A DNA stretch of 64,000 nucleotides from JABABV01 sp965222755 (GTDB taxonomy: Bacteria; Bacillota_I; Bacilli_A; Mycoplasmatales; JABABV01): positions 620,001-684,000 of the forward strand of contig CBDCUK010000001.1 in NCBI GenBank assembly GCA_965222755.1, written 5' to 3'. Below the pieces are notes generated by a model. That model ran no database searches. It was not told the DNA's origin and saw only the letters and a program-made list of their open reading frames with translations. Below are positions 10,774-20,487 of this stretch, in pieces. Within the stretch, counting starts at the first letter, position 1. Each line of letters starts with the position of its first letter. Both the position numbers and the translations under genes were made by a program.

Positions 10774-12564
10774 TTAAAAATAATAATATTCATTTTTTGA
10801 TTTTAATATTATTTTTATTTTTTCAATTTTTTTATCTTGCTTATTAATAATAATAGCATTTGGTGAGTAAAAATTCACTATTTTAATAAGTTTTTTATCA
10901 TTTTTAATTGTCGTGAGATCTAAAACTATTTCAATATTATTCTTTATTAAAATAATGATATTTTTTTGTAATCTCAAATTTTGGAAATTTTGATCATCGA
11001 TATTAAAGATAATGCTTTTTTTAATTTTTGGAGCAGTTTTTTTAAGATTATTAATCATCGTATTAATGTCAAATGATTTTTCATTAATTTTTTTCCATGG
11101 GTATTGAAAATATAATTTAGTAATTTTTAAACGATTATCAGTTTCTAAATGTTTTAATTTTTGGTAAATCGAATAACGTTTAAAATCACTTTCCAACAAA
11201 TGATCATTAGTCAGATACTTATTAAATAAACTTTTAAATTTATATTGATTCCGAATATTATAAATTAATATGGCATCATTACTATTGTTGATTTTAACAA
11301 GATCAGTATTATCTTTATGTTGATATAAATTAAACATACTATTTAATTCTTGAATTTGTTTTTTCTCTTGATTAAAATTAAATAAATTTTGACGATTAAA
11401 TAATTGAACATTATTATTTAATTTTTTTAATTTCGATCAATGAATTGCAAATTTGGCATAATGGATTAGTTTATTGATTGAATAACTATGAATGCCATAA
11501 ATCGCAAGCCCACAATTAAATTTATGAGAATTACTATTTTTATTAAATTTATTAACTTCATTTTGATAAAATAATAAATCATCATCGAAATCACGATTTT
11601 TTAAAAAATTACCAAAATATTTATGTGATAAATTTTTAATTTGATCAATTTTTAAAATTAATCCAAAATGCTTCTCATCAATTTTAAATTTAATCTCTTT
11701 ATTATTTTGATTATTATTTAGTTCTAAAGAATCAAATAATTTTTTAATTGATTCAAAAATATCTTTTTCATTAACATGATATTGTAAATAATTAATATCA
11801 GTTTCTTGTTGAAAGACAAATAAATAAGCAACTTTGACATTTTCGCTTTGTAAGAAGTGTTTGATAATTTTGGGAGCAATCCCAGATTGAAAAACACCAG
11901 CTGTGGCAAATAATGAATTATTATAAATATTATCTAAATTCAAAAATACTTTACTAATAAAATGCAACACTAAGCTAGTAAAAGTAAAAGTTAAAATTCA
12001 AAAAATAATTATCATTGCTAAAATTCCAGCATTATCATAGCGGACATTATATTTTAATATTGCATTTAATAAAAAAATAATGATTGATAAAGGAATACCA
12101 GAGGCAATAAGAATTAAACTTAAGTTCTGTTTGAAAAAATTTCCTCTTGGGTTTCTGATAAAAATACTTTGAAAAATAATCAATATAATAATTAATATAA
12201 AAGGAATTAAAACTAATATTCCATAATTTTGATTTTTAATTAAAATGTAGACAACCCCAATAATGGTTGTGATGATCGTATGAAATTGATTTAAAAAAAC
12301 ACTAACAACAATAATAAATAAAAAGAAAAAAAAGTTATATAAAAAGAAAATTGTGTTTTGGCTTGATTTAAATTCTTTATTTATTAAGGATAATAAATAA
12401 AGCAATCACAAGTTTAATATTACACTTAGAAGTATTAACGATAAATTTTTCTTGTAAACATTGTTTACAAACTTATTATTAATAATTTTAAATATTATAT
12501 AAAAAAATGTAAAAGCGATAAAAAAATAAAAATTTAATAAAATTGTTTCCGCTAAAAAATGCAT
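10774..12564 (-). CDS. Membrane protein with degenerate GGDEF-like and EAL-like regions
   Basis: This is one continuous 596-aa frame under code 4. Residues ~1-210 hold about six hydrophobic helices. Residues ~225-375 look like a GGDEF-type domain that has lost the GGDEF motif; they end in CGLAIYGIHSYSINKLIHYA, which matches the S-I-G-x-A and (A)D-x-A-(L/M)-Y region of such domains only in outline. The C-terminal part reads like an EAL domain without EAL: FNIDDQNF, IEIVLDLT (for LEITE) and SPNAIIINK (for IKIDK). Catalysis is therefore unlikely. It is directly upstream of the c-di-AMP synthase and probably shares its mRNA; a regulatory or binding role is inference. A weaker alternative is an unrelated Lys/Asn-rich membrane protein. 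Confidence 0.6.
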
Positions 12565-12623
12565 ATTATTTTTACCACCTAACCCTTATATTTAATTATA
12601 ATTGAAAAAATTAATAAAAAAAA

Positions 12624-13033
12624 TGGTGGAGATGCCGGGAATTGAACCCGGGTCCACAACCCACATAATATTTTACATCTACAGTTTAGAATATTTTTGA
12701 AAAATTCGTTTTATTTTAAGATAAATAGACAAACTTAAAATGCAACTATCTTCGAAAGTTCGCTTTTATATTTGAAGAAGAATATAAAGCTAGTCCTATA
12801 AAAACACTAGAGAAAACCTAGAACAAATCTTCAGAGTGGTTCCTTAATTTCTTTTGTAAAGAGAATTAAATTAAGCTGTAGCAGCCATCATCATTGAAGA
12901 TGATGCGTTATTTAGCATAAATGTTGGAACAGATAATTTTTTTGAGTTTCCGTTTGTTGAACCTCGCGCCTTTAGGTTTGCAGACCACTGCATAAAATAT
13001 TCCGTTGAGCCATGTCGAATCCAGTACATCCCC
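12624..13033 (-). ncRNA. ssrA: Transfer-messenger RNA (tmRNA)
   Basis: The minus strand starts GGGGATG followed by the highly conserved ACTGGATTCGACA and ends with a T-arm GGTTCAATTCC, the acceptor complement CATCTCC, A and an encoded CCA; the seven-base acceptor stem pairs with one G-U. The tag frame is on the complement of 12871-12957: it reads about TNGNSKKLSVPTFMLNNA and ends MMMAATA before TAA. VPTFMLN is shared with the known Mesoplasma florum tag. A TATAAT (complement of 13042-13047) lies just upstream. The RNA is one-piece (about 410 nt). It rescues stalled ribosomes with SmpB. Confidence 0.95.
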
Positions 13034-13041
13034 GGAGATTA

Positions 13042-13047
13042 ATTATA
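13042..13047 (-). promoter_or_regulatory. -10 box of the tmRNA promoter
   Basis: The complement reads TATAAT, nine bases before the mature tmRNA 5' end. No good -35 box at the right spacing is visible (an imperfect TTGAAT is 14 bases away). Confidence 0.5.
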
Positions 13048-13076
13048 CCATTAATTTACAAATTCAAATAAACTAA

Positions 13077-13105
13077 TTGACTTTTTAATAGATAAATTAT
13101 ATACT
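13077..13105 (+). promoter_or_regulatory. Promoter of rpmH-rnpA
   Basis: A TTGACT box (13077-13082) and a TATACT box (13100-13105) are separated by exactly 17 bases. It faces away from the tmRNA promoter, so this 150-base gap is a divergent promoter region. Confidence 0.75.
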
Positions 13106-13184
13106 TTTTAAGCATAAAACTATATTTAAATTATTTAATATTTTTGAATAATAGTTACAAATTTTTTATCAAAGGAGAATTAAT

Positions 13185-13319
13185 ATGAAAAGAACATACC
13201 AACCGAATAAGTCGAAACATAAAAAAACACATGGTTTCCGTGCTCGTATGGCAAGTGCTAGTGGACAAAACGTTTTACGTAAACGTCGTGCTAAAGGCCG
13301 TCATAAATTAACTGTATAG
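13185..13319 (+). CDS. rpmH: 50S ribosomal protein L34
   Basis: This 44-aa basic protein (MKRTYQPNKSKHKKTHGFR...) is a near-perfect match to bL34, including the GFRARM and RRAKGRHKLT segments. It is a structural component of the large ribosomal subunit. An AAAGGAG site precedes the ATG. It is followed by rnpA, the almost universal bacterial pairing. Confidence 0.98.
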   Translation: MKRTYQPNKSKHKKTHGFRARMASASGQNVLRKRRAKGRHKLTV

Positions 13320-13361
13320 ATTAAATATATTTTATTACATTAAAGAAGGTCGTTGTTAATT

Positions 13362-13709
13362 ATGAAAAAGCAGTTTCGATTATTAAAAAATTGAGATTTC
13401 CAAAAACTTCTTAGCAATTCTAAACACGTAATTAATGCTGAATATGTGATTTATTATAAGAAAAATAATTTTGATCATATTAGAATTGGTGTTACCGCAT
13501 CTAAAAAATTAGGTAATGCTGTCAAAAGAGTTAAACTAAGAAGACAAATGCGCTCGATTGCTCAAGAAGCAAATATTTCACAATGCAATGTTGACGCTGT
13601 CGTTATTTTAAGAAAACAATTCTTGACTAATTTACATCAACAAAATAGCGATTCATTTTTAAAGTTAGTAGCAGAGATCATTAAAAAAACAAAAATTAAT
13701 ATAAATTAA
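13362..13709 (+). CDS. rnpA: Ribonuclease P protein component
   Basis: RnpA binds RNase P RNA and helps remove tRNA 5' leaders. The 115-aa protein has the family's start (KKQFRLLKNWDFQKLL) and the basic signature VKRVKLRRQMR. An in-frame UGA (Trp) near residue 11 shows that the true ATG is at 13362, behind GAAGG. It lies between rpmH and yidC as in Bacillus. Confidence 0.96.
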
Positions 13710-13732
13710 CTTAAAATAGGAAGGATAAATTA

Positions 13733-15274
13733 ATGAAGACCAATAATTCAAACAACAATAGTCCTTATAGTTGATTTAATCCAGATGGTTCAAAACCAAA
13801 ATTGTCACCAAAGCAATATATGAAAATAGCTTTAAAATTCATTAAAATATCTTTTTTCATTGTTTTATTAATGTTAACAGTTACTGCTTGTGGGCAAAAC
13901 TTTTCAATTAGAACACAAAATAATATTGGTAATGGTGTTGAATTTTATCATGGCACATCAAAAGTGCAACCATTTTCAATTATGGCTCACGAAAAAGATG
14001 GCAAAGAAATCATTTCGGAAGCTAATGGTAATTCTTATCGTAATTCCCTAACAGATGATATGAAAACAAAAGATGATCAAGGAAACACTGTTGGTGTATT
14101 AAGTTTTATTCATTCGAAATATAAAAGTGAATTTCCAACAAACTATGTTGGTCGCTATTACCCAATCGTGGCAGTAATTGCCGAATCAGAAAATACTGTT
14201 ACTCACACTGAAGAATATAAAGTCTATGGTGTTATTAAAAGAGATGCTGATGGGTATAAAAATATTTCCAAAATAGTTGCAGGATTTCAATATAATCCAA
14301 CAGCAGCTCAAGGAAGTCAATGATCACCAAAAGCAGTTAATGCTCCACTATATGATGAAAATTCAAAAGTATATCAAGCTTCTCCTAACGGGAGTCAGTC
14401 TAGTGATATTAGTAAAAAAGTCAATACATTTAATATTAATGCTAAAGGTCTTTTATATGCTAAGAAAAATACCGATCACTATTTAAAAACTTGACGACCA
14501 ATTGTTAGTTGAGCATCAGCTTGACATTATGGACCATGATATGGATTATTAGTATTTCCAATCTTTGCTTCATCAAATGCTTTATTACATTCATTTAGTA
14601 ATATTGGAATTTTAGCAGTTATCATTACGATCGTAACACTTGTATTATTAATTCGTTCATTCCAATATGCGCTAAGTTTTAAAAGTATGAATCAAAGTTA
14701 CAAGATGCAAGAAGTTCAAGGTCAAATTGCTGCAATCAATGCTAAATATACGCAATATAAAGATAATCCGTATATGTTGAAGAAAAAACAAGCAGAAATT
14801 ATGGAATTTTATAAACGGGAGAATATTAATCCTTTCGCAATGATTATTCCAATAATCTTTACAATGCCATTCTTCTTAACGATGTGACGAGTAATTGAGG
14901 GTAACCCAATTATTAAAACAACATCATTTAATGGTCTCTATTTCTCAGTTAGTTCATGAGCTGGTTTATCACATTTACACTGAATTTATTTAATTATGTT
15001 AGTCCCTGCCCTGATAGTGCAAGTTATTCAAGTTGTACTTCCAATGGAGTTAGCAAAATTAAGACGAAAAGATTCCAGTGAAGCTGCTAAAAAAGCTGCA
15101 AAAAAACAAAACAAAATGGTTTATATTATGGTAGCCGCAATGTTTGTAATGTGTTTCATTATTCCTGCCGGAATGAGTATTTATTGAGTAGCTTCTGGGT
15201 TATTCACAATTGTGACACAATTAATTAATCACTTCGTCTTTTTAAATAAACGTACTAAAGTGAAAAAGAACTAA
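13733..15274 (+). CDS. yidC: Membrane protein insertase YidC with a large extracytoplasmic insert
   Basis: YidC/SpoIIIJ inserts membrane proteins alone or with Sec. The core starts near residue 240: membrane segments with the conserved Arg in LLIRSF, the helical hairpin SYKMQEVQGQIAAINAKY, then MIIPIIFTMPFFLTMW and FIIPAGMSIYWVASGLFT. Residues ~39-53 form a hydrophobic segment ending in a lipobox-like VTAC (Cys53). Between them sits ~180 residues with no equivalent in the ~260-280-aa Gram-positive YidC, giving 513 aa in total. The ATG follows TAGGAAGG. A terminator follows the stop. Confidence 0.93.
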
Positions 15275-15276
15275 TG

Positions 15277-15313
15277 TTAAAAAACTAAGTCGATATGATT
15301 TAGTTTTTTTTAA
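15277..15313 (+). terminator. Rho-independent terminator after yidC
   Basis: TTAAAAAAACTAA pairs with TTTAGTTTTTTTTAA around a ten-base loop; the right arm provides the U-tract. It closes the rpmH-rnpA-yidC unit. Confidence 0.75.
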
Positions 15314-15355
15314 CAAAATAAGAATATAATTAAACTAATCCTCAAGGAGGAATTT

Positions 15356-16717
15356 ATGATTATTGATACTATTGTTGCTAGTGCTAGTGCGCCAATGAAT
15401 CAAGCGATCGCAATTATTCGAATTAGCGGTCCAGAATCATTGGAAATTGTTAGTAAATTAACTAATAAAAAACCAACTTTTTTCAAAAAAAATCATTGTC
15501 AATATAGTAAAATATATGATGATAATAAAAATGTTGTTGATGAAGTAATGATTCATTTTTATCAAAAACCCCACTCATTTACTGGTGAAGATATTATTGA
15601 AATTAATTGTCATGGTGGTGTTGTTGTAACAAACACAATTATTGAATTAATTATTGCTCTTGGAGGCCGAAACGCAACACGGGGCGAATTTAGTAAACGA
15701 GCATTTTTAAATAATAAGATTGATCTTTCACAAGCTGAATCAATCAATGATTTAATTAATGCAAAATCAAAAATGCAATCCCGATTACAAATTAATAATA
15801 TTGTTGGTAAAACTTCAAAATTAATTAAAGATTTACAAGATGAGTTATTAACTAATATTGCTATTTGCGAAGTCAATATTGATTATCCAGAATATGATGA
15901 TATTGAACAAATTGATACTCCCAAATTATTAAATAAACTTAGTCTCTTAAATCATCGTTTAACAAATATTATTACTAATTCAAAAGAAGCAGCAAACATT
16001 TATCAAGGAATTAAAATCGCCATTATTGGATTACCAAATGTGGGAAAATCATCTTTACTAAATGCAATTCTTAACAAAGATCACGCAATTGTAACTGACA
16101 TCGAGGGCACTACTAGAGACCGTTTAGAAATTAGTTTTAATCTTGGAGGCTTAGTAACAACTTTAATTGATACTGCCGGAATTCGAGAAACTAATAATAA
16201 AGTTGAAGCTTTAGGAATTGATAAAAGTTATCAAATTTTGGCACAAGCTGATTTAGTATTATTTGTGACAACAAGTTTTGGCCCAGAAATTAGCCAACCA
16301 GAAAAAGAACTTTTCAATAAAATTAAACAATATCGCCATTTAATTATTATCAATAAATCTGATTTACATCCAAATGAAAATACTAAGAGTTTTTACAGCA
16401 CTGAAAAAGTTATTAAAATTAGTGCTTTACATAATCAATTAAATAATTTAGAAGCCGTTATTAAAAACATTTTCATTAGTAAAGATTTCAATATTTCGAA
16501 TGATGAAATGGTTAGCAATCAACGACATTTAGGATTATTAATCAAAGTTAAGCATGATATTTTAGAAGCGATTGGATCACTAAAAGAAGGCATTACCCCA
16601 GATATTGTTTTAACCGATTTACAATCAGCTTGAAACAATTTATCGATCATTTTAGGCAACGCCCATCAGACAACTCTGTTAGATGAAATTTTTAAACGTT
16701 TTTGTTTAGGTAAATAA
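15356..16717 (+). CDS. mnmE: tRNA modification GTPase MnmE
   Basis: MnmE works with MnmG to install the carboxymethylaminomethyl group on U34 of some tRNAs. The 453-aa protein has the N-terminal formyl-THF-binding domain (MIIDTIVASASAPMNQAIAI), a helical domain interrupted by a G domain with P-loop GLPNVGKS at ~residue 225 and DTAGIRET, and the invariant C-terminal CLGK. The in-frame UGA near the end encodes Trp. AAGGAGG precedes the ATG. It follows yidC, the Firmicutes order. Confidence 0.97.
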
Positions 16718-16790
16718 TTTGTATAATTAATATATATAGCTATTAAAATAATGATAAATATTAAAAACTAATTATAAACAAGGAGTTATT

Positions 16791-17561
16791 ATGAGAATTA
16801 TAGATAGCCACGCGCACCTATGTAGTGTTAAATTTACTGATAATGATGTTGCTTTAATTTCTAAAAATGCCCAAGTTAATGGTTTAAAATATATTATTGA
16901 TATTGGCGCATCTTTCGAAGAGTCAAAAGATGCTTTAAAAAACGCAACTAATTATAGTAATATTTTTGCCGCAGTCGGAATCCATCCTTTAGAATCAGAT
17001 AGTTGAAACGACGATATTGAAAAACATTTACAATTAATGGCAAAGCAGGACAAAGTAGTTGCTATTGGTGAAATTGGTCTTGATTTTTATTATAAAACAG
17101 CACCAAGTAAAAAAATCCAAATTGCCGTTTTTAAAAAACAGTTAGATATTGCCAAAGAAGCTAACTTACCAGTTAGTATTCATGTTCGTGATGCTTACGA
17201 AGAAGCATTTCAAATATTATCAGCTTATCCAAAAGTTCGCGGAGTAATGCATTGTTTTAATGGTAGTGTTGAAATGATGAAAAAATTCATCTCTCTTAAT
17301 TTATATATTTCATTTTCTGGAATTGTCACTTTTCATAATGCCGAAACTTTATGTGAAGTTGTCAAACAAATCCCATTAAGTAATATGTTAGTTGAAACTG
17401 ATTCACCTTATTTAGCTCCTGAACCATTAAGAGGAAAAATTAATACACCGAATAATATTAGTTATACTATTGGTAAAATTGCAAAGTTAAAAAATTTATC
17501 AATTGAAGATATCGAAAAACAAACAACAGCAAACGCTCAAACTTTATTTTCGTTAAAATAA
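16791..17561 (+). CDS. tatD: TatD-family DNase/metal-dependent hydrolase
   Basis: The 256-aa TIM-barrel hydrolase begins with the metal-binding DSHAHL, followed by AAVGIHPLES, GEIGLDFYY, PVSIHVRDA, MHCFNGS and ETDSPYLAPEP, all standard TatD elements. Family members have 3'-5' DNase activity and may act in DNA repair or quality control. It is the first gene of the tatD-rnmV-rsmA set conserved in Firmicutes, and ends 19 bases before rnmV. Confidence 0.96.
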
Positions 17562-17580
17562 ATGATTGTGAGGGATAATT

Positions 17581-18126
17581 ATTAAAATCAAAGAAACTAT
17601 TATAGTTGAAGGTAAAAATGATAAAAAGAAACTTTTATCATTTTTGAATTGTGATGTTATTACAACTAACGGCTCAGCGCTAGATAAGAAAGTTTTAAAT
17701 CTTATTAAAATTGCCCATGATAAAAATGGCGTTATTATTTTTACTGATCCTGATTATCAAGGGAAACAAATCCGTCAAAAAATTCAAAACTTTCTTAACA
17801 ATAGTTGCAAACATGCTTTTTTAAAAATTGAGGAAGCTCGTGGACCACGTAAAAAAATTGGTATCGAACATGCTAGCACGAAAGTAATTAATATGAGTTT
17901 GAAAAACGTTATTACTTTTCATAATAATAAACCATCAATTTCCTGAGAAGAATATTTTACTTTAAATTTAATTGGTTATAATGATTCAGCATCGCTTCGC
18001 AAAACTGTTACTGATCATTTTGATATGTTATATTGCAACGGGAAACAACTATTTAAACGATTACAAATGATGCGCGTAACTGCTGATGAAGTATTAGAAA
18101 TTTTAAATAAAAATCACTTAAAGTAG
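17581..18126 (+). CDS. rnmV: Ribonuclease M5, apparently starting at AUU
   Basis: RNase M5 matures the ends of 5S rRNA. The 181-aa TOPRIM protein shows (M)KIKETIIVEGKND at its N-terminus and FTDPDYQGKQIR, the two acidic TOPRIM motifs, then EEARGPRKKIGIEHA. The family N-terminus aligns exactly if translation starts at ATT 17581, six bases after GAGGG. No ATG/GTG lies in frame before it, and the upstream in-frame TTG (17566) lacks a ribosome-binding site. A first internal ATG comes only after the motifs. It is flanked by tatD and rsmA as in Bacillus. Confidence 0.92.
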
Positions 18127-18132
18127 GTTTAT

Positions 18133-19011
18133 ATGGAAGCAATCGCAACAAGAAAAAGAACATTGGCTATCATTGATAAATATGAGCTAACTGCCCATAA
18201 ATCTTTAGGTCAAAATTTTATTATTAATGAAAATATCATTAGAAATATTATTGAAATTTCTGATCTTAAAAAAACAAATTATATTTTAGAAATTGGCCCA
18301 GGAATTGGTGCCTTAACTTGAGAGTTAGCACTTTTGAAAAAACAATTATTAGCTGTTGAAATAGATCGTGATTTAATCAAACCATTAGAAAACGAAGTTT
18401 TAAAATATTTTGATAACATTAAATTAATTAATGCAGATATTTTAAAAGTTAATATTCTTGATATTTTTAGCAAAACATTTCCTGAGTTTAAAAAAACTGA
18501 TGAAATTGTTGTTGTTGCTAATTTACCATATTACATCACTAGTCAAATTATTACTCATTTATTAAAATCAGATATTATTATTTCAAAAATGATTTTAATG
18601 ACTCAAAGAGAAGCCGCTCAAAGATTGTTGATTGGTGCTAAAAATAAAAAATATAATTATTTAAATGTTGTGCTACAACTTTATTATGATTTTAAAATTA
18701 TGATTGATGTTTCGAAAACAAACTTTCTACCTGAACCAAAAGTAGAAAGTTCAGTTGTAGAATTCGTATTACATAATAAATTTCTAAAAATTGATAAACA
18801 TCAAATGATGGCTTTTTTAAAAATTTGTTTTTCTCAAAAACGAAAAACTTTAGTTAATAATTTAAAAATTAAATATAGTTCTCAAAAAATTATTACTATA
18901 TTAAATAATCTTAATTGATCAGAAAGTATTAGAGCAGAAGAATTAAAAGTAGAAGATTTTATTATTCTGTTTAAAGAGGTGAATAATTTTGATGATGCGC
19001 AGCTATCCTAA
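18133..19011 (+). CDS. rsmA: 16S rRNA dimethyladenosine transferase RsmA/KsgA
   Basis: RsmA dimethylates two adjacent adenines in helix 45 of 16S rRNA, using SAM. The 292-aa protein has HKSLGQNFIIN (family: KxxGQNFL), the SAM motif EIGPGIGALT, VEIDRDL, the catalytic NLPYYITS and LTQREAAQRL segment, and a C-terminal helical domain (FSQKRKTLVNNL). The stop at 19011 overlaps the start region of ispE by about 20 bases, implying translational coupling. Confidence 0.97.
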
Positions 19012-19798
19012 AGTTAATTTAGGATTAGGGGTTTTACCAAAATTAAAAAACGAAAAACTCCATAAAGTAAAAAGTATTATGATTGAAATAAAAGCTGAAA
19101 TTTATGATATCATAACGATTAAAATTAATGATTTAGAACAAGATCGCTTTTACCACATTAAAAAAATTGGTTATCCCAATACTATTTCAAATACAATTGA
19201 TATATTAAGGAAACATTATAAAATAAAATGTTTTTTCGATATTAAAATAATTAAAAATATTCCTATTGGTTCAGGATTAGGTGGTGGTTCATCTAATGCA
19301 GTAACAACAGCTAGAATAATCACTAAATTATTAAACATTCCATGAGAAAAAGGAATTTTAAAAGAATTACTTTTATCAGTGGGCAGTGATGTCCCTTTCT
19401 TTGTTGAAGGCGGTTCTTGTTATGTTGGAATGTATGGTCAATTTGTTGAACCAATTAAATTAATGTTTCCAAAAATTCAATTTATTTATAAAGATAATAA
19501 AGCAAAACTAAACTATTTAAATATTTTATTAAGACCAAAAAAACATTTTGAAACTAAAAAAATTTTTGAAATCTATGATTTATTACCTTTATCACAACAT
19601 AAATTTTCAGAATTATACCAACAATTTAAGAATAAAAATATGAATTTTATGAAATTATTATTTAATGATTTGGAAATATCAGTCAATAAAATTTATAAAC
19701 CAATTCGATTTAAAAATAATAAATATAAATATTTATTAACTGGTAGTGGATCCAGTTATTTACTTTTTAACCCAACTAAAATAAATTTTATATTTTAA
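18992..19798 (+). CDS. ispE: 4-diphosphocytidyl-2-C-methyl-D-erythritol kinase
   Basis: IspE phosphorylates CDP-methylerythritol in the MEP route to isoprenoids. The 268-aa GHMP kinase keeps YPKVNLGL (substrate Lys), PIGSGLGGGSSNA (ATP loop) and GSDVPFF (catalytic Asp), so it looks active. Starts at TTG 18989, ATG 18992 or ATG 18995 are possible; GAGGTG at 18976 favours 18989-18992. The position after rsmA is as in Bacillus. No other MEP gene is in the window. The C-terminal half is divergent and slightly short. Confidence 0.88.
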
Positions 19799-19879
19799 TT
19801 TACCAATATATAAGATATAATTTAAAAGACTAATAATTTTATATTTGATAAATAACAATTAGGTAAACAGGAGATAGAT

Positions 19880-20485
19880 ATGCAAGAACCAAAGTTCATG
19901 AATAAATCAGATATTTTAAAAAAATTTAAAGATAAAATCATACAATTTGTCGATATCGATAAAGTGTTTATTACTAAAGATGTTGTTATTGGTGATGATA
20001 ATATTATTTTTCCTAATGTTTATTTAATAGGAAAAGTTATTATTGGAAATAGCAATAAAATTCAAATGGGAGCAATTGTAGAAAATTCTAATATTGATAA
20101 TGGCAATTTAATAGGCCCTTATTCTTTCATTAGAAAAAACACGATTTTAAATAACAAAGTTACAATTGGACCATATTGTGAAATTAAAAACTCTGATATT
20201 AAAGATAATGTGACGATTAGCCACAAATCTTTTGTAGGTAATTGTTCAATAGGAAATAATTCTTCAATTGGAGCTGGAGTTACAGTTGCTAATTTTGATG
20301 GTAAAAATATTGTTGAAACAGTAATCGGAAAAAATGTTTTTATCGGAGCAAACGTTACTTTAATAGCACCAATAAAAATTGCCGATAATGTTATAGTGGC
20401 TGCCGGTTCTACAATAACCAAAGATATTGATCACCCAGCAAAAGTTTTTGCTAGAGTTAAAGAGATGACTTTGAAGGAGTTATAA
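19880..20485 (+). CDS. glmU: Stand-alone GlmU-type left-handed beta-helix acetyltransferase
   Basis: Bacterial GlmU has an N-terminal UDP-GlcNAc pyrophosphorylase and a C-terminal acetyltransferase. This 201-aa protein corresponds only to the second part: hexapeptide repeats, IGPYSFIR, SHKSFVGN with the catalytic-His position of family SHLSYIGD, GAGVTVANFDGKN and IGANVTLIAPIKIADN, VAAGSTIT. The N-terminal GxGTRM nucleotidyl domain is absent. ATG 19880 follows CAGGAG, so the short form is a complete gene. It lies directly before prs, exactly where glmU is in Bacillus. It presumably acetylates glucosamine-1-phosphate or another sugar. Confidence 0.9.
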   Translation: MQEPKFMNKSDILKKFKDKIIQFVDIDKVFITKDVVIGDDNIIFPNVYLIGKVIIGNSNKIQMGAIVENSNIDNGNLIGPYSFIRKNTILNNKVTIGPYCEIKNSDIKDNVTISHKSFVGNCSIGNNSSIGAGVTVANFDGKNIVETVIGKNVFIGANVTLIAPIKIADNVIVAAGSTITKDIDHPAKVFARVKEMTLKEL

Positions 20486-20487
20486 AA

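Noticed and set aside
13034..13184. Replication origin
   Set aside because: No DnaA boxes or dnaA gene are visible, so it is not annotated as such despite the strand switch.
20119..20421. Minus-strand open frame inside the glmU-type gene
   Set aside because: It mirrors the hexapeptide repeats of the real gene and shows no protein-family features.
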